DNA of 64,000 nucleotides from JAEUMD01 sp050250815 (GCA_050250815.1 JBFWNY010000002.1:124001-188000); one strand, 5' to 3'. Positions 1 through 9,321 are shown, counted from the first letter of the stretch. The notes: generated by a model not told the origin, from the sequence alone. Numbers and translations are program-made.

Positions 1-1097
1 TCACCGAGTACTACACGGGCATCGGCTATCGTCCGGTCCGCTCGATCAGCCAAGCTTCGGTGACCGGTCACGGCACCAACGTCATCCAGGGTCTCGCTGT
101 CTCGCTCGAGGCGACCGCGCTGCCGACGCTGGTGATCGTTGCCGGCATCCTGCTCACGTTCAACCTTGCTGGTCTGTTCGGCACGGCGATCGCCACCACC
201 ACGATGCTGGGTCTCGCCGGCATGGTCGTTGCGCTCGACGCGTTCGGCCCGGTGACGGACAACGCAGGCGGTATCGCCGAAATGGCGGGTCTGCCCAAGG
301 AGGTGCGCCGCTCGACCGACGCGCTCGACGCGGTCGGCAATACCACCAAGGCGGTGACCAAGGGCTATGCGATCGGCTCCGCCGGCCTTGGCGCACTCGT
401 GCTGTTCGCGGCCTACAACTACGACCTCAAGTACTTCATCGCCAATGCCGACAAGTATCCGTTCTTTCAGGGCGTGAAGACCGACTTCGGCCTCGACAAT
501 CCCTACGTCGTCGTGGGCCTGCTGCTCGGTGGCCTCATCCCCTACCTGTTCGGTGGTATCGCGATGACGGCGGTTGGTCGCGCTGCGGGTTCGATCGTGG
601 AAGAGGTTCGCCGTCAGTTCAAGGCCAAGCCCGGTATCATGAAGGGCACCGACAAGCCCGACTATGCCAAGGCCGTCGATCTGCTGACACGCGCCGCCAT
701 CAAGGAGATGGTGGTGCCCTCGCTGCTGCCGGTGTTGTCGCCGATCGTGCTGTTCTTCATCGTCTACTGGGTGGCCGGTGGCGGCGCGGTGGGCAAGGGC
801 GCGGCGTTCTCGGCCGTGGGTGCGATGCTGCTCGGGGTCATCGTTACGGGTCTGTTCGTCGCCATCTCGATGACCTCCGGCGGCGGTGCATGGGACAACG
901 CCAAGAAGAGCTTCGAGGACGGCTTCGTCGACAAGGACGGCAACAAACATCTCAAGGGCACCGACGCGCACAAGGCCTCGGTGACCGGCGACACGGTGGG
1001 CGATCCCTACAAGGACACGGCGGGTCCCGCCGTCAACCCGGCGATCAAGATCACCAACATCGTCGCCCTGCTGCTGCTCGCCGTGCTGGCACACTGA
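1..1097 (+). CDS. hppA: K+-insensitive proton-translocating pyrophosphatase, C-terminal part
   Basis: The reading frame is open from the window edge (codons from base 3), so this is the 3' part of a longer gene. The protein hydrolyses pyrophosphate to pump H+ across the inner membrane. Visible family marks are the TEYYTGIGYRPVR stretch at the start, the run DAFGPVTDNAGGIAEMAGLP, and the late GGGAWDNAKK motif, with hydrophobic helices between them. The family is about 690-720 residues long, so roughly half is missing upstream. The C-terminus ends in a hydrophobic helix and a clear terminator follows 34 bp later, so the gene end is intact. Assignment to the K+-insensitive class is by overall resemblance. 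Confidence 0.95.
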   Translation, partial: TEYYTGIGYRPVRSISQASVTGHGTNVIQGLAVSLEATALPTLVIVAGILLTFNLAGLFGTAIATTTMLGLAGMVVALDAFGPVTDNAGGIAEMAGLPKEVRRSTDALDAVGNTTKAVTKGYAIGSAGLGALVLFAAYNYDLKYFIANADKYPFFQGVKTDFGLDNPYVVVGLLLGGLIPYLFGGIAMTAVGRAAGSIVEEVRRQFKAKPGIMKGTDKPDYAKAVDLLTRAAIKEMVVPSLLPVLSPIVLFFIVYWVAGGGAVGKGAAFSAVGAMLLGVIVTGLFVAISMTSGGGAWDNAKKSFEDGFVDKDGNKHLKGTDAHKASVTGDTVGDPYKDTAGPAVNPAIKITNIVALLLLAVLAH

Positions 1098-1131
1098 GCG
1101 CCTCGAGCGCACTGAGAGCGGCATGACATCC

Positions 1132-1164
1132 AAAAGGCCCCGGAGTGATCCGGGGCCTTTTCTC
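1132..1164 (+). terminator. Rho-independent terminator of hppA
   Basis: A perfect 12-bp inverted repeat (aaaaggccccgg at 1132-1143 and ccggggcctttt at 1150-1161) with a 6-nt loop, followed by tctt. It lies 34 bp after the hppA stop codon. Confidence 0.9.
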
Positions 1165-1195
1165 TTAGGGGGCAGGGCTGTTGAACCGGACGAGT

Positions 1196-1426
1196 TCAGC
1201 GGCACACTCTGCTGAAGCGGCAGGGGTTGGGCGGCAGCCAGATGGGCTTCAGAATGCCCGCGAGACTGAACTCGACGACGGTCGAGCTCGTCGTCTGCAG
1301 ACGATCTTCGTTCGTCGTGGCGCTGGCCGAGGCCGGCATGATGGATGCGAATGCGACAGTGGCAAGTAGCATTGCGCCTGCACCGTTGCTGCGGCCGGCG
1401 GCTCGAAGGCAAGAAGCAATCGTCAT
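1196..1426 (-). CDS. Small putative exported protein
   Basis: 76 residues. A basic N-terminus is followed by a hydrophobic stretch (GAMLLATVAFASIM) and an A-S-A-type signal peptidase site near residue 36, leaving a mature peptide of about 40 residues with two cysteines. A purine-rich GTGAGATGAG precedes the ATG. No family is recognised. The mature part is short and Pro/Ser-rich, so this could be spurious; the signal peptide is the main support. Confidence 0.4.
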   Translation of the reverse strand: MTIASCLRAAGRSNGAGAMLLATVAFASIMPASASATTNEDRLQTTSSTVVEFSLAGILKPIWLPPNPCRFSRVCR

Positions 1427-1618
1427 GGGCTCATCTCACTTCCGAACGTCGACGGGAGTATCGACGAGGCGGACATTGAGATCATCTCGACGAACGGCGT
1501 GTTTCGCGGGGAACAACCTTGCAAATTGTTTCGCCCGGAACACTCCCCCTCGCCGAAGGTTCCCGAGGGTATCGGGCGTGTCGTGCTAAACTGAGAAATT
1601 CCGAAGAAAGAGGTGAGC

Positions 1619-2431
1619 ATGACCAGCCCCGTGGACGTCTCGAACAGAACAGCCATCGTCACGGGCTCGACGAGCGGCATCGGCCTTGCCACCGCCAAGG
1701 CGTTCGTGGAAGCGGGCATGTCGGTGGTTGTCAACGGTCGCGGCAAGCCCGATGACGTGGCGCCCATACTGGCCCAGTTGAGCGCATCGGCGGGAGCGAG
1801 CGGCCGGTCGCCCAGCATTCACTATATCCGCGCCGACTTGCGGGAGCCCGGCAACGTCATCGCGCTGATCGACGAGGCGCGGACGAAGCTTGGGCACATC
1901 GACATCCTCGTCAACAACGCCGGCATCCAGCACGTGGCGCCCATCGAGGAGTTTCCGCCGGAGAAGTGGGACGATATCATCGCCACCAACCTGTCGTCGG
2001 CCTTCCACACGATCAGGTCGGTAATGGGTGAGATGAAGCGCCGCCGCTTCGGCCGCATCATCAATATCGCGAGTGCGCATGCCCTTGTCGCGTCGCCCTA
2101 CAAGTCGGCCTACATCGCAGCCAAGCACGGCCTTCTCGGCTTGACGAAGAGCGCGGCGCTCGAAAGCGCCGAGCATGGCGTCACGGTCAATGCCATCTGC
2201 CCGGCCTATGTGCTGACGCCACTCGTCGAGAGGCAGATCCCCGATACCGCGAAGGCACGCGGCATCAGTGAGGAGGAGGTGGTGCGGACCGTGCTGCTTC
2301 CGGCGCAGCCGACGCGGCAGTTCGTGACCGTCGAGCAGGTCGCGGCGCTGGCCCTTTTCCTGTGCTCGGAGGCCGCGGCATCGATCACGGGGACGGCATT
2401 GCCCGTCGACGGTGGCTGGACCGCCCAATGA
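1619..2431 (+). CDS. bdhA: 3-hydroxybutyrate dehydrogenase (SDR family)
   Basis: 270 residues. It oxidises (R)-3-hydroxybutyrate to acetoacetate with NAD+, linking polyhydroxybutyrate turnover to central metabolism. The Rossmann motif TGSTSGIG is near residue 17, NNAG marks the SDR core, and the catalytic Ser-Tyr-Lys lies in IASAHALVASPYKSAYIAAKHG. The segment PAYVLTPLVERQIPDTAKARG and the ending DGGWTAQ are typical of BdhA rather than generic SDRs. The start at 1619 is chosen because AAGAGG (1607-1612) lies 6 nt upstream; a GTG at 1613 is also in frame. It appears monocistronic. Confidence 0.92.
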   Translation: MTSPVDVSNRTAIVTGSTSGIGLATAKAFVEAGMSVVVNGRGKPDDVAPILAQLSASAGASGRSPSIHYIRADLREPGNVIALIDEARTKLGHIDILVNNAGIQHVAPIEEFPPEKWDDIIATNLSSAFHTIRSVMGEMKRRRFGRIINIASAHALVASPYKSAYIAAKHGLLGLTKSAALESAEHGVTVNAICPAYVLTPLVERQIPDTAKARGISEEEVVRTVLLPAQPTRQFVTVEQVAALALFLCSEAAASITGTALPVDGGWTAQ

Positions 2432-2670
2432 TGTCATGCGCGTACGCGTCGAGTATGAGCAGTCGCGCATATGCAACTTGGTGTAGATCGAACGGCACTG
2501 GGACGGGTCGCATGTCCGGGCTCACGCGCAGGCTTTATGAGGGCGCTTGTCTGGCGCATCGCGCCTCGCCATAACATGTCCGACGAAATGGTCCCGATCG
2601 TGCCCGGCCCCGCGGCCGTCGCCGTACGGGGAGTGCCCCCTGTCCGCGGACGCGAGAAGGCTTCGCCTGC

Positions 2671-4053
2671 ATGTCGACCCGAGTGGATGGAGCGCCGAGC
2701 CCTGAGGTGCGCTCCAAGGACGAGCTGATCGCCTGGATCGCTGCGGGAGAGAAGCCCGCGCACCAGTGGCGCATCGGCACCGAGCACGAGAAGTTCGTCT
2801 TCACCACCGACACGCTGGCACCCGTTCCTTACGAAGGCGAGCGCGGCATCCGGGCGCTGATGGAGGCCATGATCGCCTGCTGCCGCTGGCAGCCGATCAT
2901 GGAAGGGGACCGCATAATCGCTCTCAAGCGGCCTGAGGGTGAGATCGGCGGAACGATCAGCCTGGAGCCGGGTGGGCAGTTCGAGCTGTCGGGAGCGCCG
3001 CTGGAGACGCTGCACGAGACCGCGCAGGAAACTGACGAGCATCTCATGGAGGTGCTGCGGGTGGGCGAGCGCCTGGGCATCGGCTTCCTGGGCCTGGGCT
3101 TCGCGCCGACCTGGACGCTCGACGAAATGCCCCGCATGCCCAAGAAGCGGTATGCGGTGATGACGCGCTACATGCCGCAGGTTGGACGTCATGGCCTCGA
3201 CATGATGTACCGGACCGCCACCATCCAGGTGAACCTCGACTTCGCGACCGAGGCCGACATGGTGGCCAAGCTGCGCGCCTCGCTCGCGCTTCAGCCCGTC
3301 GCGACGGCGCTGTTCGCCTCGTCGCCGTTTACGGAGGGACGTCCCAACGGCTTCAAGTCGATGCGCAGCGAGGTGTGGCGTGACACCGACCCAGCCCGTA
3401 CAGGGCTGCTGCCATTCGTGTTCGAGCCGGGCATGGGCTACGAGGCCTACGTCGACTACGCGCTCGACGTCCCGATGTACTTCGTCTACCGCGGCGGCAA
3501 CTATATCGACGTCGCCGGCCGCTCGTTCCGCGACTTCCTGGCCGGGCGCCTGCCCGGCTTCGAGGGCCAGCGCCCGACCATCGACGACTGGTCGGACCAC
3601 CTGACGACACTGTTCCCGGAGGTGCGGATGAAGCGCTTCCTCGAGATGCGCGGCGCCGACGGTGGGCGCTGGGGCCGCATCGTCGCGCTGTCAGCGTTGT
3701 GGGTCGGCCTGCTCTACGACGACTGCGCGCTGGCCGGTGCCGTCGATCTCGTCAAGGACTGGACCCGCGAGGAGCGCAACGCGTTGCGCCGCGACGTTCC
3801 GCGCCTGGGACTCGCGGCACCGTTCCGTGACGGCACCGTGCTCGAAGTCGCGCGCCAAGTCGTGCAACTGTCGCGGCTGGGACTTCGCAATCGGCGGCGT
3901 ATCAACCCTGTCGGGCAGGATGAGACGATCTATCTGGCGCCGCTCGAGATGGTGGTCGCCACCGGCAAATCATGCGCCGACGAACTTCTCGAGCGCTATC
4001 AAGGCCGCTGGCGCGGGCGCATCGAACCCATTTTCGCGGAGTTCGCGTTCTGA
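2671..4053 (+). CDS. gshA: Glutamate-cysteine ligase (plant/alphaproteobacterial type)
   Basis: 460 residues. It ligates glutamate and cysteine with ATP, the first step of glutathione synthesis in the cytoplasm. The N-terminal WRIGTEHEKF, the EGGTISLEPGGQFELSG-like substrate region near residue 95, and MMYRTATIQVNLDF near residue 175 are characteristic of the GCS2 family found in plants and alphaproteobacteria. Length fits the family. AGAAGG at 2655-2660 lies 10 nt before the ATG. The gene faces a minus-strand small protein with a 10-bp gap. The 239 bases upstream hold no convincing gene. Confidence 0.93.
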   Translation: MSTRVDGAPSPEVRSKDELIAWIAAGEKPAHQWRIGTEHEKFVFTTDTLAPVPYEGERGIRALMEAMIACCRWQPIMEGDRIIALKRPEGEIGGTISLEPGGQFELSGAPLETLHETAQETDEHLMEVLRVGERLGIGFLGLGFAPTWTLDEMPRMPKKRYAVMTRYMPQVGRHGLDMMYRTATIQVNLDFATEADMVAKLRASLALQPVATALFASSPFTEGRPNGFKSMRSEVWRDTDPARTGLLPFVFEPGMGYEAYVDYALDVPMYFVYRGGNYIDVAGRSFRDFLAGRLPGFEGQRPTIDDWSDHLTTLFPEVRMKRFLEMRGADGGRWGRIVALSALWVGLLYDDCALAGAVDLVKDWTREERNALRRDVPRLGLAAPFRDGTVLEVARQVVQLSRLGLRNRRRINPVGQDETIYLAPLEMVVATGKSCADELLERYQGRWRGRIEPIFAEFAF

Positions 4054-4063
4054 GCATCTTGGC

Positions 4064-4327
4064 TCAGCAGCGTCCGTACACTGGCCGGCAGCGGCAATTT
4101 TTGCGGCCGAAGCGGGTCAGCGCCTGGCAGACGAACTTTCGGTTCCGTACGCACTTGGATGCCGGACAGGTTACCGTCGGCTTGGCGATGACACGCGGCG
4201 TAGACTTCGATTGCCTCTCGATCTTCTTGTTGGCGAGGATCGAGTCGGCGGTCGCGGCATATGCAGAAGGGGCCGCGGGTATGAGCAGCGCCAATACGAG
4301 AGCTGCTGCAACCAACCATTTCTTCAT
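4064..4327 (-). CDS. Small secreted basic cysteine-containing protein
   Basis: 87 residues. A textbook signal peptide (MKKWLVAAALVLALLIPAAPSAYA) ends at residue 24. The mature chain of about 63 residues is rich in Lys/Arg and has five cysteines in its C-terminal half (TCPASKC, FVCQ, NCRCRP), suggesting a disulphide-stabilised periplasmic or secreted peptide. It converges on gshA. No family is recognised, but it resembles the next small protein in design (signal peptide plus Cys-rich tail). Confidence 0.7.
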   Translation of the reverse strand: MKKWLVAAALVLALLIPAAPSAYAATADSILANKKIERQSKSTPRVIAKPTVTCPASKCVRNRKFVCQALTRFGRKNCRCRPVYGRC

Positions 4328-4649
4328 TCGAGGGGCTCCATCGAAAATTTTGCGACGCGTCGGGTCTCTGAAGGGGTGCCTGTTCCTGCAATCCTGGAAA
4401 AGACTAGCGGGTCCGCAGGGCTGCCGCGTCCTTCGTTCGGTGGAGGCGGCAGCAGCTTCGGCTGTCGCTGCTCGGCCTTAACGCTTTCCCTTCAGGTTCC
4501 ATTCATCAGGAAACATTTAGAGGTGAGGGCTCCGCGAACCGGGTGTGGGCCGGCTCGCGGCCGGACTGCAGTGGTGCTCGATGAGGGCCGGCTCGTGTGG
4601 TTCGGGACATCAGGGGGCTGTGGTGGCGCCAAGCGGGAGGGCCGGAAGA

Positions 4650-4859
4650 ATGGCCAAGGCAGGAGCTTTGCTCGCGGTTCTGGCGGCCGCGGTCGCGGGC
4701 ATGGCGCTTGCCACGAGCACCCGCCCCGCCGATGCAGGTATCGATCGCGCCTGCGTGAGCGCCTGCCGCTCGCAGAACAATCAGTGTCGGATCGCCACCA
4801 AGAACAGCCCGAGCTGCGATCAGCAACTCCAGCGCTGTCTGGACTCGTGCCGACGCTGA
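4650..4859 (+). CDS. Small secreted cysteine-rich protein
   Basis: 69 residues. The signal peptide (AKAGALLAVLAAAVAGMALA) is followed by a mature chain of about 45 residues with six cysteines in the paired pattern CVSAC, NNQC, SCDQQ, RCLDSC. This CxxxC-x(n)-CxxxC spacing suggests a helical hairpin held by two or three disulphides. The start at 4650 is chosen for the signal peptide and the GGGAGG at 4635-4640; an upstream in-frame ATG at 4545 would add an implausible leader. No function is assignable. Confidence 0.65.
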   Translation: MAKAGALLAVLAAAVAGMALATSTRPADAGIDRACVSACRSQNNQCRIATKNSPSCDQQLQRCLDSCRR

Positions 4860-4868
4860 TGCCGGACG

Positions 4869-5537
4869 CTACCCGACAACCACCACGCACATCGACCTGG
4901 GTCCGTGCGCTCCGATGACGATCTTGCCGCCGATGTCGGCGGTTCGTGAGGGGCCGGAGATGAAATTGAGCGTGCGCGGCATTCCGGTCGGTCCGAATAC
5001 GCCGCGCACCCGTGCGAGCGCCTCTTCGTAGCTGCCGACGATGTCCTCGCGTGCGACCACGATGACATGGGTGGCCGGCAGGAAGGCGAGCGTCACGGGG
5101 TTTGCTGCTCCTGCGGCGATGACCAGTGTTCCCGTCTCTGCAATCCCCGCCATGGCGTGGGAGAGGCCGACCGCATCGTCGGCTGCCGCAGCGCCATGAA
5201 GCGCATCAATGCCGTTTGCGCTCCACGGCATGGCGGCGAGTCTAGGGTCGCCGCCTATGCGTACAGTGCGCTCCGCACCCGCTGAAAGCAGAAAGGCCGC
5301 CACGCGCGCGGGAACCTCATCGGCCGTCGCAGCCTCAAGGACGGTGGCAGTCTGCCCCTCGAGGAAGGCCCGGAACTGGGCTTCAAGCGCGTCGCGCTCA
5401 AGGCGCGCGCGGGCCGGAACGAGGCCTTCGGAATGTGTGGCGATGTGACGGCGCGCTGCTTGCCATCGCGCCGTGTCGCCTTCGCGGGCGGAGAGCGAGG
5501 CCCGGATGCGGCCGAGGATCTTGTCGCGCGCGCTCAT
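4869..5537 (-). CDS. lutC: Lactate utilization protein C (LutC/YkgG family)
   Basis: 222 residues. LutC is one of three subunits of an iron-sulphur L-lactate oxidation complex. The start MSARDKILGRIR, central GIAETGTLVIAAG and the ending GPRSMCVVVVG are typical of the DUF162/LUD domain. The start at 5537 gives a 4-bp ATGA overlap with lutB, showing translational coupling. A longer in-frame extension upstream is only antisense to lutB and was rejected. lutA is on the same strand but separated by two unrelated small genes. Confidence 0.9.
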   Translation of the reverse strand: MSARDKILGRIRASLSAREGDTARWQAARRHIATHSEGLVPARARLERDALEAQFRAFLEGQTATVLEAATADEVPARVAAFLLSAGAERTVRIGGDPRLAAMPWSANGIDALHGAAAADDAVGLSHAMAGIAETGTLVIAAGAANPVTLAFLPATHVIVVAREDIVGSYEEALARVRGVFGPTGMPRTLNFISGPSRTADIGGKIVIGAHGPRSMCVVVVG

Positions 5538-6964
5538 CGTGGCACTCCACGCTGCGTTTCGGCCCACAGCTGCTGGAAGGTTCGGCCCTCGGGTGCCGCA
5601 AGATTGCGGTGACGTGTCCATCCGCCCGCCAGTGGTAGCCGTGAGAAGTACCCCTTGCGGCGACCGAGCGCGCCCAGGATCGCTGCGGCGAACCGCGTGG
5701 TGAGGTGGTAGAGCCGTGGCCGCGTGGCGAGCACTGCCCAGGCTTTCAGGCCGAGCCGTTGCATGAGAGGCGGGCCGCCAGCATCGAAATCGGCTTCCCG
5801 CCAGTGCCGCATCAACTTGGGCAGCGGAATGCGCATCGGGCAAACGGATTCGCACCGGCCGCAGAACGTAGATGCATTTGGCAGATTGGCGCCGGCTGCG
5901 ATGCCGATGAGCGCAGGCGTGAGCACAGCGCCAATCGGTCCAGGGTAGACCCAGCCATACGAGTGGCCGCCGACGGCGCCGTAGACGGGACAGTGGTTCA
6001 TGCACGCGCCGCAGCGGATGCATCGCAGCACCTCGCGGAAGCGGGTGCCGAGCAGCTCGGCGCGTCCGTTGTCGAGCAGCACGACGTGGTACGCCTCCGG
6101 ACCGTCGTTGTCGCCGGGTCGGCGCGGGCCGGTCGAGATCGTCGCGTAGGTCGTGCACTCCTGCCCGGTCGCCGAACGCGCCAGCAGCCGCAAGATCGTC
6201 GCCAGGTCCTCACGCGTCGCAAGTACCTTGTCGATCGACGTTATGACGACGTGAACGCGGGCGAGCGACTGCGTGAGGTCGCCGTTGCCTTCGTTGGTGA
6301 CGATGATCGACGAGCCCGTTTCTGCGATGAGGAAGTTGGCGCCGGTGATGCCGACGTCGGCGGTGAGGAACTTCTCGCGCAGGACCTGCCTGGCCTCGCC
6401 GACCAGTTCGGCCGGCTCAACGAGACGGCGATCGGACGGCAGCGCCGCATGTTCGCGGCGGAAATCGGCCTCGACCTGTTCCTGCGTCAGGTGAATGGCC
6501 GGTGCGATAATGTGGCTGGGCGTCTCGCCGCGGATCTGCAGAATGTATTCGCCCAGGTCCGTTTCCACGACCTCAAGGCCAATGGCCTCCAAAGCCGCAT
6601 TTAGTCCGATCTCCTCGGAGATCATCGACTTGCCTTTGGTCACCAGACGTGCGTTGGCCGTGCGGCAGATGTCGACAATGATGTTGCAGGCGTCGCTGGC
6701 GGTCTCGGCCCAGTGCACGTGCGCGCCCGCCGCGGTGGCGTTTCTCTCGTACTCGTCCAGGTAGACGTCGAGCAGCGATAGCGTGTCGTTGCGGATGTCG
6801 CGGCCCGTATAGCGCAACGCCTCGAACTCGGGCAGGCGGGCGCGGGCGGCGGCGCGCTGGGCCACCAGGCCGCCCGGCAGTCCGGCAAGCGCGCGTTGAA
6901 GCTGCCGGTCGGCGAGCGCCTCGCGCGCGTTGTCCTTGAAGTTTGGTGTCTCGATTGTGTGCAT
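5534..6964 (-). CDS. lutB: Lactate utilization protein B, iron-sulphur subunit
   Basis: 476 residues. The N-terminal two-thirds is a LUD domain (TKGKSMISEEIGLN, GANFLIAETGSS); the C-terminal part is a ferredoxin-like domain with two 4Fe-4S clusters (CIRCGACMNHCPVYG, and CGRCESVCPM further on). It works with LutA and LutC to oxidise lactate to pyruvate at the membrane side of the cytoplasm. The start MHTIETPNFK at 6964 is chosen because it begins the family-conserved part; in-frame codons extend further upstream. It is coupled to lutC by a 4-bp overlap. Confidence 0.92.
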   Translation of the reverse strand: MHTIETPNFKDNAREALADRQLQRALAGLPGGLVAQRAAARARLPEFEALRYTGRDIRNDTLSLLDVYLDEYERNATAAGAHVHWAETASDACNIIVDICRTANARLVTKGKSMISEEIGLNAALEAIGLEVVETDLGEYILQIRGETPSHIIAPAIHLTQEQVEADFRREHAALPSDRRLVEPAELVGEARQVLREKFLTADVGITGANFLIAETGSSIIVTNEGNGDLTQSLARVHVVITSIDKVLATREDLATILRLLARSATGQECTTYATISTGPRRPGDNDGPEAYHVVLLDNGRAELLGTRFREVLRCIRCGACMNHCPVYGAVGGHSYGWVYPGPIGAVLTPALIGIAAGANLPNASTFCGRCESVCPMRIPLPKLMRHWREADFDAGGPPLMQRLGLKAWAVLATRPRLYHLTTRFAAAILGALGRRKGYFSRLPLAGGWTRHRNLAAPEGRTFQQLWAETQRGVPR

Positions 6965-7008
6965 GCGGCGTCGACCGTCCTCGTACTTTCGCGCCGCCCC
7001 GACCGCCA

Positions 7009-7515
7009 TCAGCGCAGCCAGCGCCGATACTGGGGATGCTGGTCTTTCATCTCGTCGTAGAGCCAGACCATGCGGTCCACGAACCACATTTTTGACAGCC
7101 ACGTTACGCTGCCCGCGCCTGCCGTCCAAGCCAGATCATTGGCGATGGCGCCGGCAAGAGCGGCAACGAAGGACACGGCCGACAGCGCTGTCAGCAGGGC
7201 AGCCACGCGCGCATGATGCGGCGGGATCGGCACGTTTACCCGGTTGAGCCAGACCCGCTCTCCGAACGTGCCCCGGGAGGCCCAGCTGTCCGTGGTGGCA
7301 GGCGGGGTAAACAGCCGCGTGTTGAGCCACAGCCAAAGCATGACGAGACCAATGGGCAGTGCCGACCACCAGCCGAGCCAAGCGTGGCTCCAGACTGCCG
7401 CCAGCAGCAATGGCAGCGACACGACCCGTGTCCATACGCTCCAAGGGCTGGCGTGCCGCTCCCACGTTGCCTCGTCCATGGCAAACGCGCGAGCAATCGT
7501 CTCGACGAATTTCAT
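7009..7515 (-). CDS. DUF6653-like small membrane protein
   Basis: 168 residues. It opens with the pattern DEATWERHASPWSVWTR and has hydrophobic segments at about residues 32-68 and 103-128, so it is probably an inner-membrane protein. The C-terminus WLYDEMKDQHPQYRRW is polar. The pattern resembles the DUF6653 family, whose role is unknown. It lies between lutB and a YdcH-like gene on the same strand with a 44-bp gap before lutB and may be cotranscribed. Confidence 0.75.
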   Translation of the reverse strand: MKFVETIARAFAMDEATWERHASPWSVWTRVVSLPLLLAAVWSHAWLGWWSALPIGLVMLWLWLNTRLFTPPATTDSWASRGTFGERVWLNRVNVPIPPHHARVAALLTALSAVSFVAALAGAIANDLAWTAGAGSVTWLSKMWFVDRMVWLYDEMKDQHPQYRRWLR

Positions 7516-7612
7516 GGCAGCGACTTTAGCCGTGGCGGCGGCCGCCGGTCGGAAAAATCGCCGGCGATCCGCCCTGGCCCCGTAGTCGGTTTCGCGGTGC
7601 GGTGCCCGTCAT

Positions 7613-7849
7613 TCACTCGTGAAGCATGTGGAAGATTTCGTCTTTCAGCCGGAGCCGCACGAGTTTCAGGTTCTCGAACTCGGTGTCGGAGACGTTCACG
7701 CCCGCCGCTTCGATTCGGTGAATTTCGCGATTGAGCGCGTGATACTCCTCAGATAGCCGCGCGAAATGACCGTTCGACATCTTGAGATCGTGGATCTTGT
7801 CCTTGTACTCGGGGAATTCCTCGGCCAGTTCGTGCGGGACATGGGACAT
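7613..7849 (-). CDS. YdcH family (DUF465) protein
   Basis: 78 residues, charged and almost entirely helical. The pattern HELAEEFPEYKDKIHDLK followed by NREIHRIEA and LKDEIFHML is typical of DUF465, small coiled-coil proteins common in alphaproteobacteria and of unknown role. The start at 7849 (MSHVPHEL) fits the family; an in-frame ATG 24 bases upstream is less likely. Confidence 0.85.
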   Translation of the reverse strand: MSHVPHELAEEFPEYKDKIHDLKMSNGHFARLSEEYHALNREIHRIEAAGVNVSDTEFENLKLVRLRLKDEIFHMLHE

Positions 7850-7906
7850 GCCTGATCGTACCTTTCCGTGCAAAGCAGGTCGGCGGAACCTATCGCCCCC
7901 TGCGGT

Positions 7907-8743
7907 TCATGACGTAGGGGTGCCGTTCCCCTCGCCGCCCGGCTGCGTCGCGCTGCCCGGCGGCTTGCAGATGGGCGGCGCGTGCATCTCGCCCGCCAGC
8001 ACCTCGGCAACGTGCCGGACGTCGATGCTGCGCCCCTGCCGCGACAGCTTGCCGGCCATGTTCATCAGACACCCCAGATCTCCGGCGAGGAGGGTGGGAG
8101 CGCCCGCCGATACAACGTTCTCCGACTTCTTTTCGACCATTGCGTTCGAGATGTCGGGAAACTTGACGGAGAACGTGCCGCCGAAGCCGCAGCAGATTTC
8201 GGAGTCTGCCATCTCGACGAGCGTCAGGCCCTTGATCGAGGTCAACAGCCGGCGCGGCTGATCCTTGATGCCGAGTTCGCGCAGGCCCGAGCAGCTGTCG
8301 TGATAGGTGACCGAGATGGGGCCCGCGGTCTGCAGGGCTTCGGGTATGCGGTCCATGCCGCGGACGTCGACCAGGAACGAGACGAGTTCGTGAACGCGCT
8401 CTGCGAATGCACGCGCCCGAGCGGCGGCATGCTCGTCTCCCTCGAACAGGCGCGGGTAGTGCGCCTTCAACATGCCGGCGCAGGAGCCCGACGGCGCCAC
8501 GACATAGTCGCAGCCGTCGAAGGCGTCGATCGTCGCTGATGCCAGCGCGCGCGCGTGGCCGCGGTCGCCGGAATTGTAGGCTGGCTGTCCACAGCACGTC
8601 TGGCCCGACGGCACCACGACCTCGCAGCCGGCGGCTTCGATCAGGCGCGCGGCCGCAAAGCCGATCGTTGGCCGCATCACATCGACGAGGCAGGTCACGA
8701 ACAAGCCTACGCGCGGCCGCTCGACGGTGTCGTTTGGATTCAT
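7907..8743 (-). CDS. lutA: Lactate utilization protein A (CCG-domain subunit)
   Basis: 278 residues. Two cysteine-rich CCG domains are visible: TCCGQPAYNSGD near residue 50 and ICCGFGGTFSVKFPDIS near residue 185, with the matching Cys of each domain (VTCLVD, DSCSG). These bind 4Fe-4S-type clusters in LutA/GlpC/HdrB proteins. The partners LutB and LutC lie downstream on the same strand. The C-terminal tail is a short low-complexity Gly/Pro stretch. Separation from lutBC by two small genes is unusual, since many genomes have lutABC contiguous. Confidence 0.9.
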   Translation of the reverse strand: MNPNDTVERPRVGLFVTCLVDVMRPTIGFAAARLIEAAGCEVVVPSGQTCCGQPAYNSGDRGHARALASATIDAFDGCDYVVAPSGSCAGMLKAHYPRLFEGDEHAAARARAFAERVHELVSFLVDVRGMDRIPEALQTAGPISVTYHDSCSGLRELGIKDQPRRLLTSIKGLTLVEMADSEICCGFGGTFSVKFPDISNAMVEKKSENVVSAGAPTLLAGDLGCLMNMAGKLSRQGRSIDVRHVAEVLAGEMHAPPICKPPGSATQPGGEGNGTPTS

Positions 8744-8910
8744 TGCTTTTTACGTCCCGCGGCGAAGGCCGGGCTCGCGCGAAGCGCTTTCCCGTTGTCT
8801 ATAATTACTTCGCCGAGGATCGTTCACGACGGCACGGCCCGCAAGACAGCCAAAGACCTAGGTCCAGTCCCCTCCGCGAGCGGCACAGGGCAGCATAAGG
8901 GGGGAGGCCA

Positions 8911-9321
8911 TCATGGCTTCAGCGTCTTGAGATAGGCGATCAGGTCGGCGCGGTCCTTCTCGTCCTTCAGGCCGGCGAATGCCATCTTGTTCTTGGGAAG
9001 ATAGGTCGTGGGCGATTCCAAGTAGCCGTTGAGTGTTTCTTCGTCCCACACGAGCCGCTTCGCACCAGCGTTGGTCATCGCTTCGGAATAGTTGAAGCCC
9101 GCCACGGCGCCTGCGGTGCGGCCGAACACGCCGTTGAGGTGTGGGCCGACCTTGTTCTTCGCGCTGGGGCCCGCGTCGTGGCAGGCGCGGCACTTGCGAT
9201 AGACGTTGGCGCCGTTGGCCAGGTCTTCAGCTGTCGCAGGTTCGGGCGTCGCGGCCAGAAGCAGCACTAATGCGGCGGCTGCCAGAGGCTTGATCGTTCG
9301 GGGCGTCGTCGTATCGGTCAT
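8911..9321 (-). CDS. Periplasmic c-type cytochrome (cytochrome c2-like)
   Basis: 136 residues. A signal peptide of about 31 residues (PLAAAALVLLLAATPEPATA) is followed by a single-haem domain: CRACH haem attachment, KNKVGPHLNGVFGR, NYSEAM, and the distal Met in LPKNKMAFAG. The C-terminus DLIAYLKTLKP is standard for cytochrome c2/class I cytochromes. It probably carries electrons in the periplasm between a dehydrogenase or bc1 complex and an oxidase. Proximity to lactate and glycolate oxidases makes a link plausible but unproven. Confidence 0.92.
   Translation of the reverse strand: MTDTTTPRTIKPLAAAALVLLLAATPEPATAEDLANGANVYRKCRACHDAGPSAKNKVGPHLNGVFGRTAGAVAGFNYSEAMTNAGAKRLVWDEETLNGYLESPTTYLPKNKMAFAGLKDEKDRADLIAYLKTLKP

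Noticed and set aside
5534..6158. N-terminal extension of lutC to 6158
   Set aside because: It runs antisense-free but in a shifted frame through lutB's iron-sulphur region; the conserved LutC start at 5537 overlaps lutB by ATGA.
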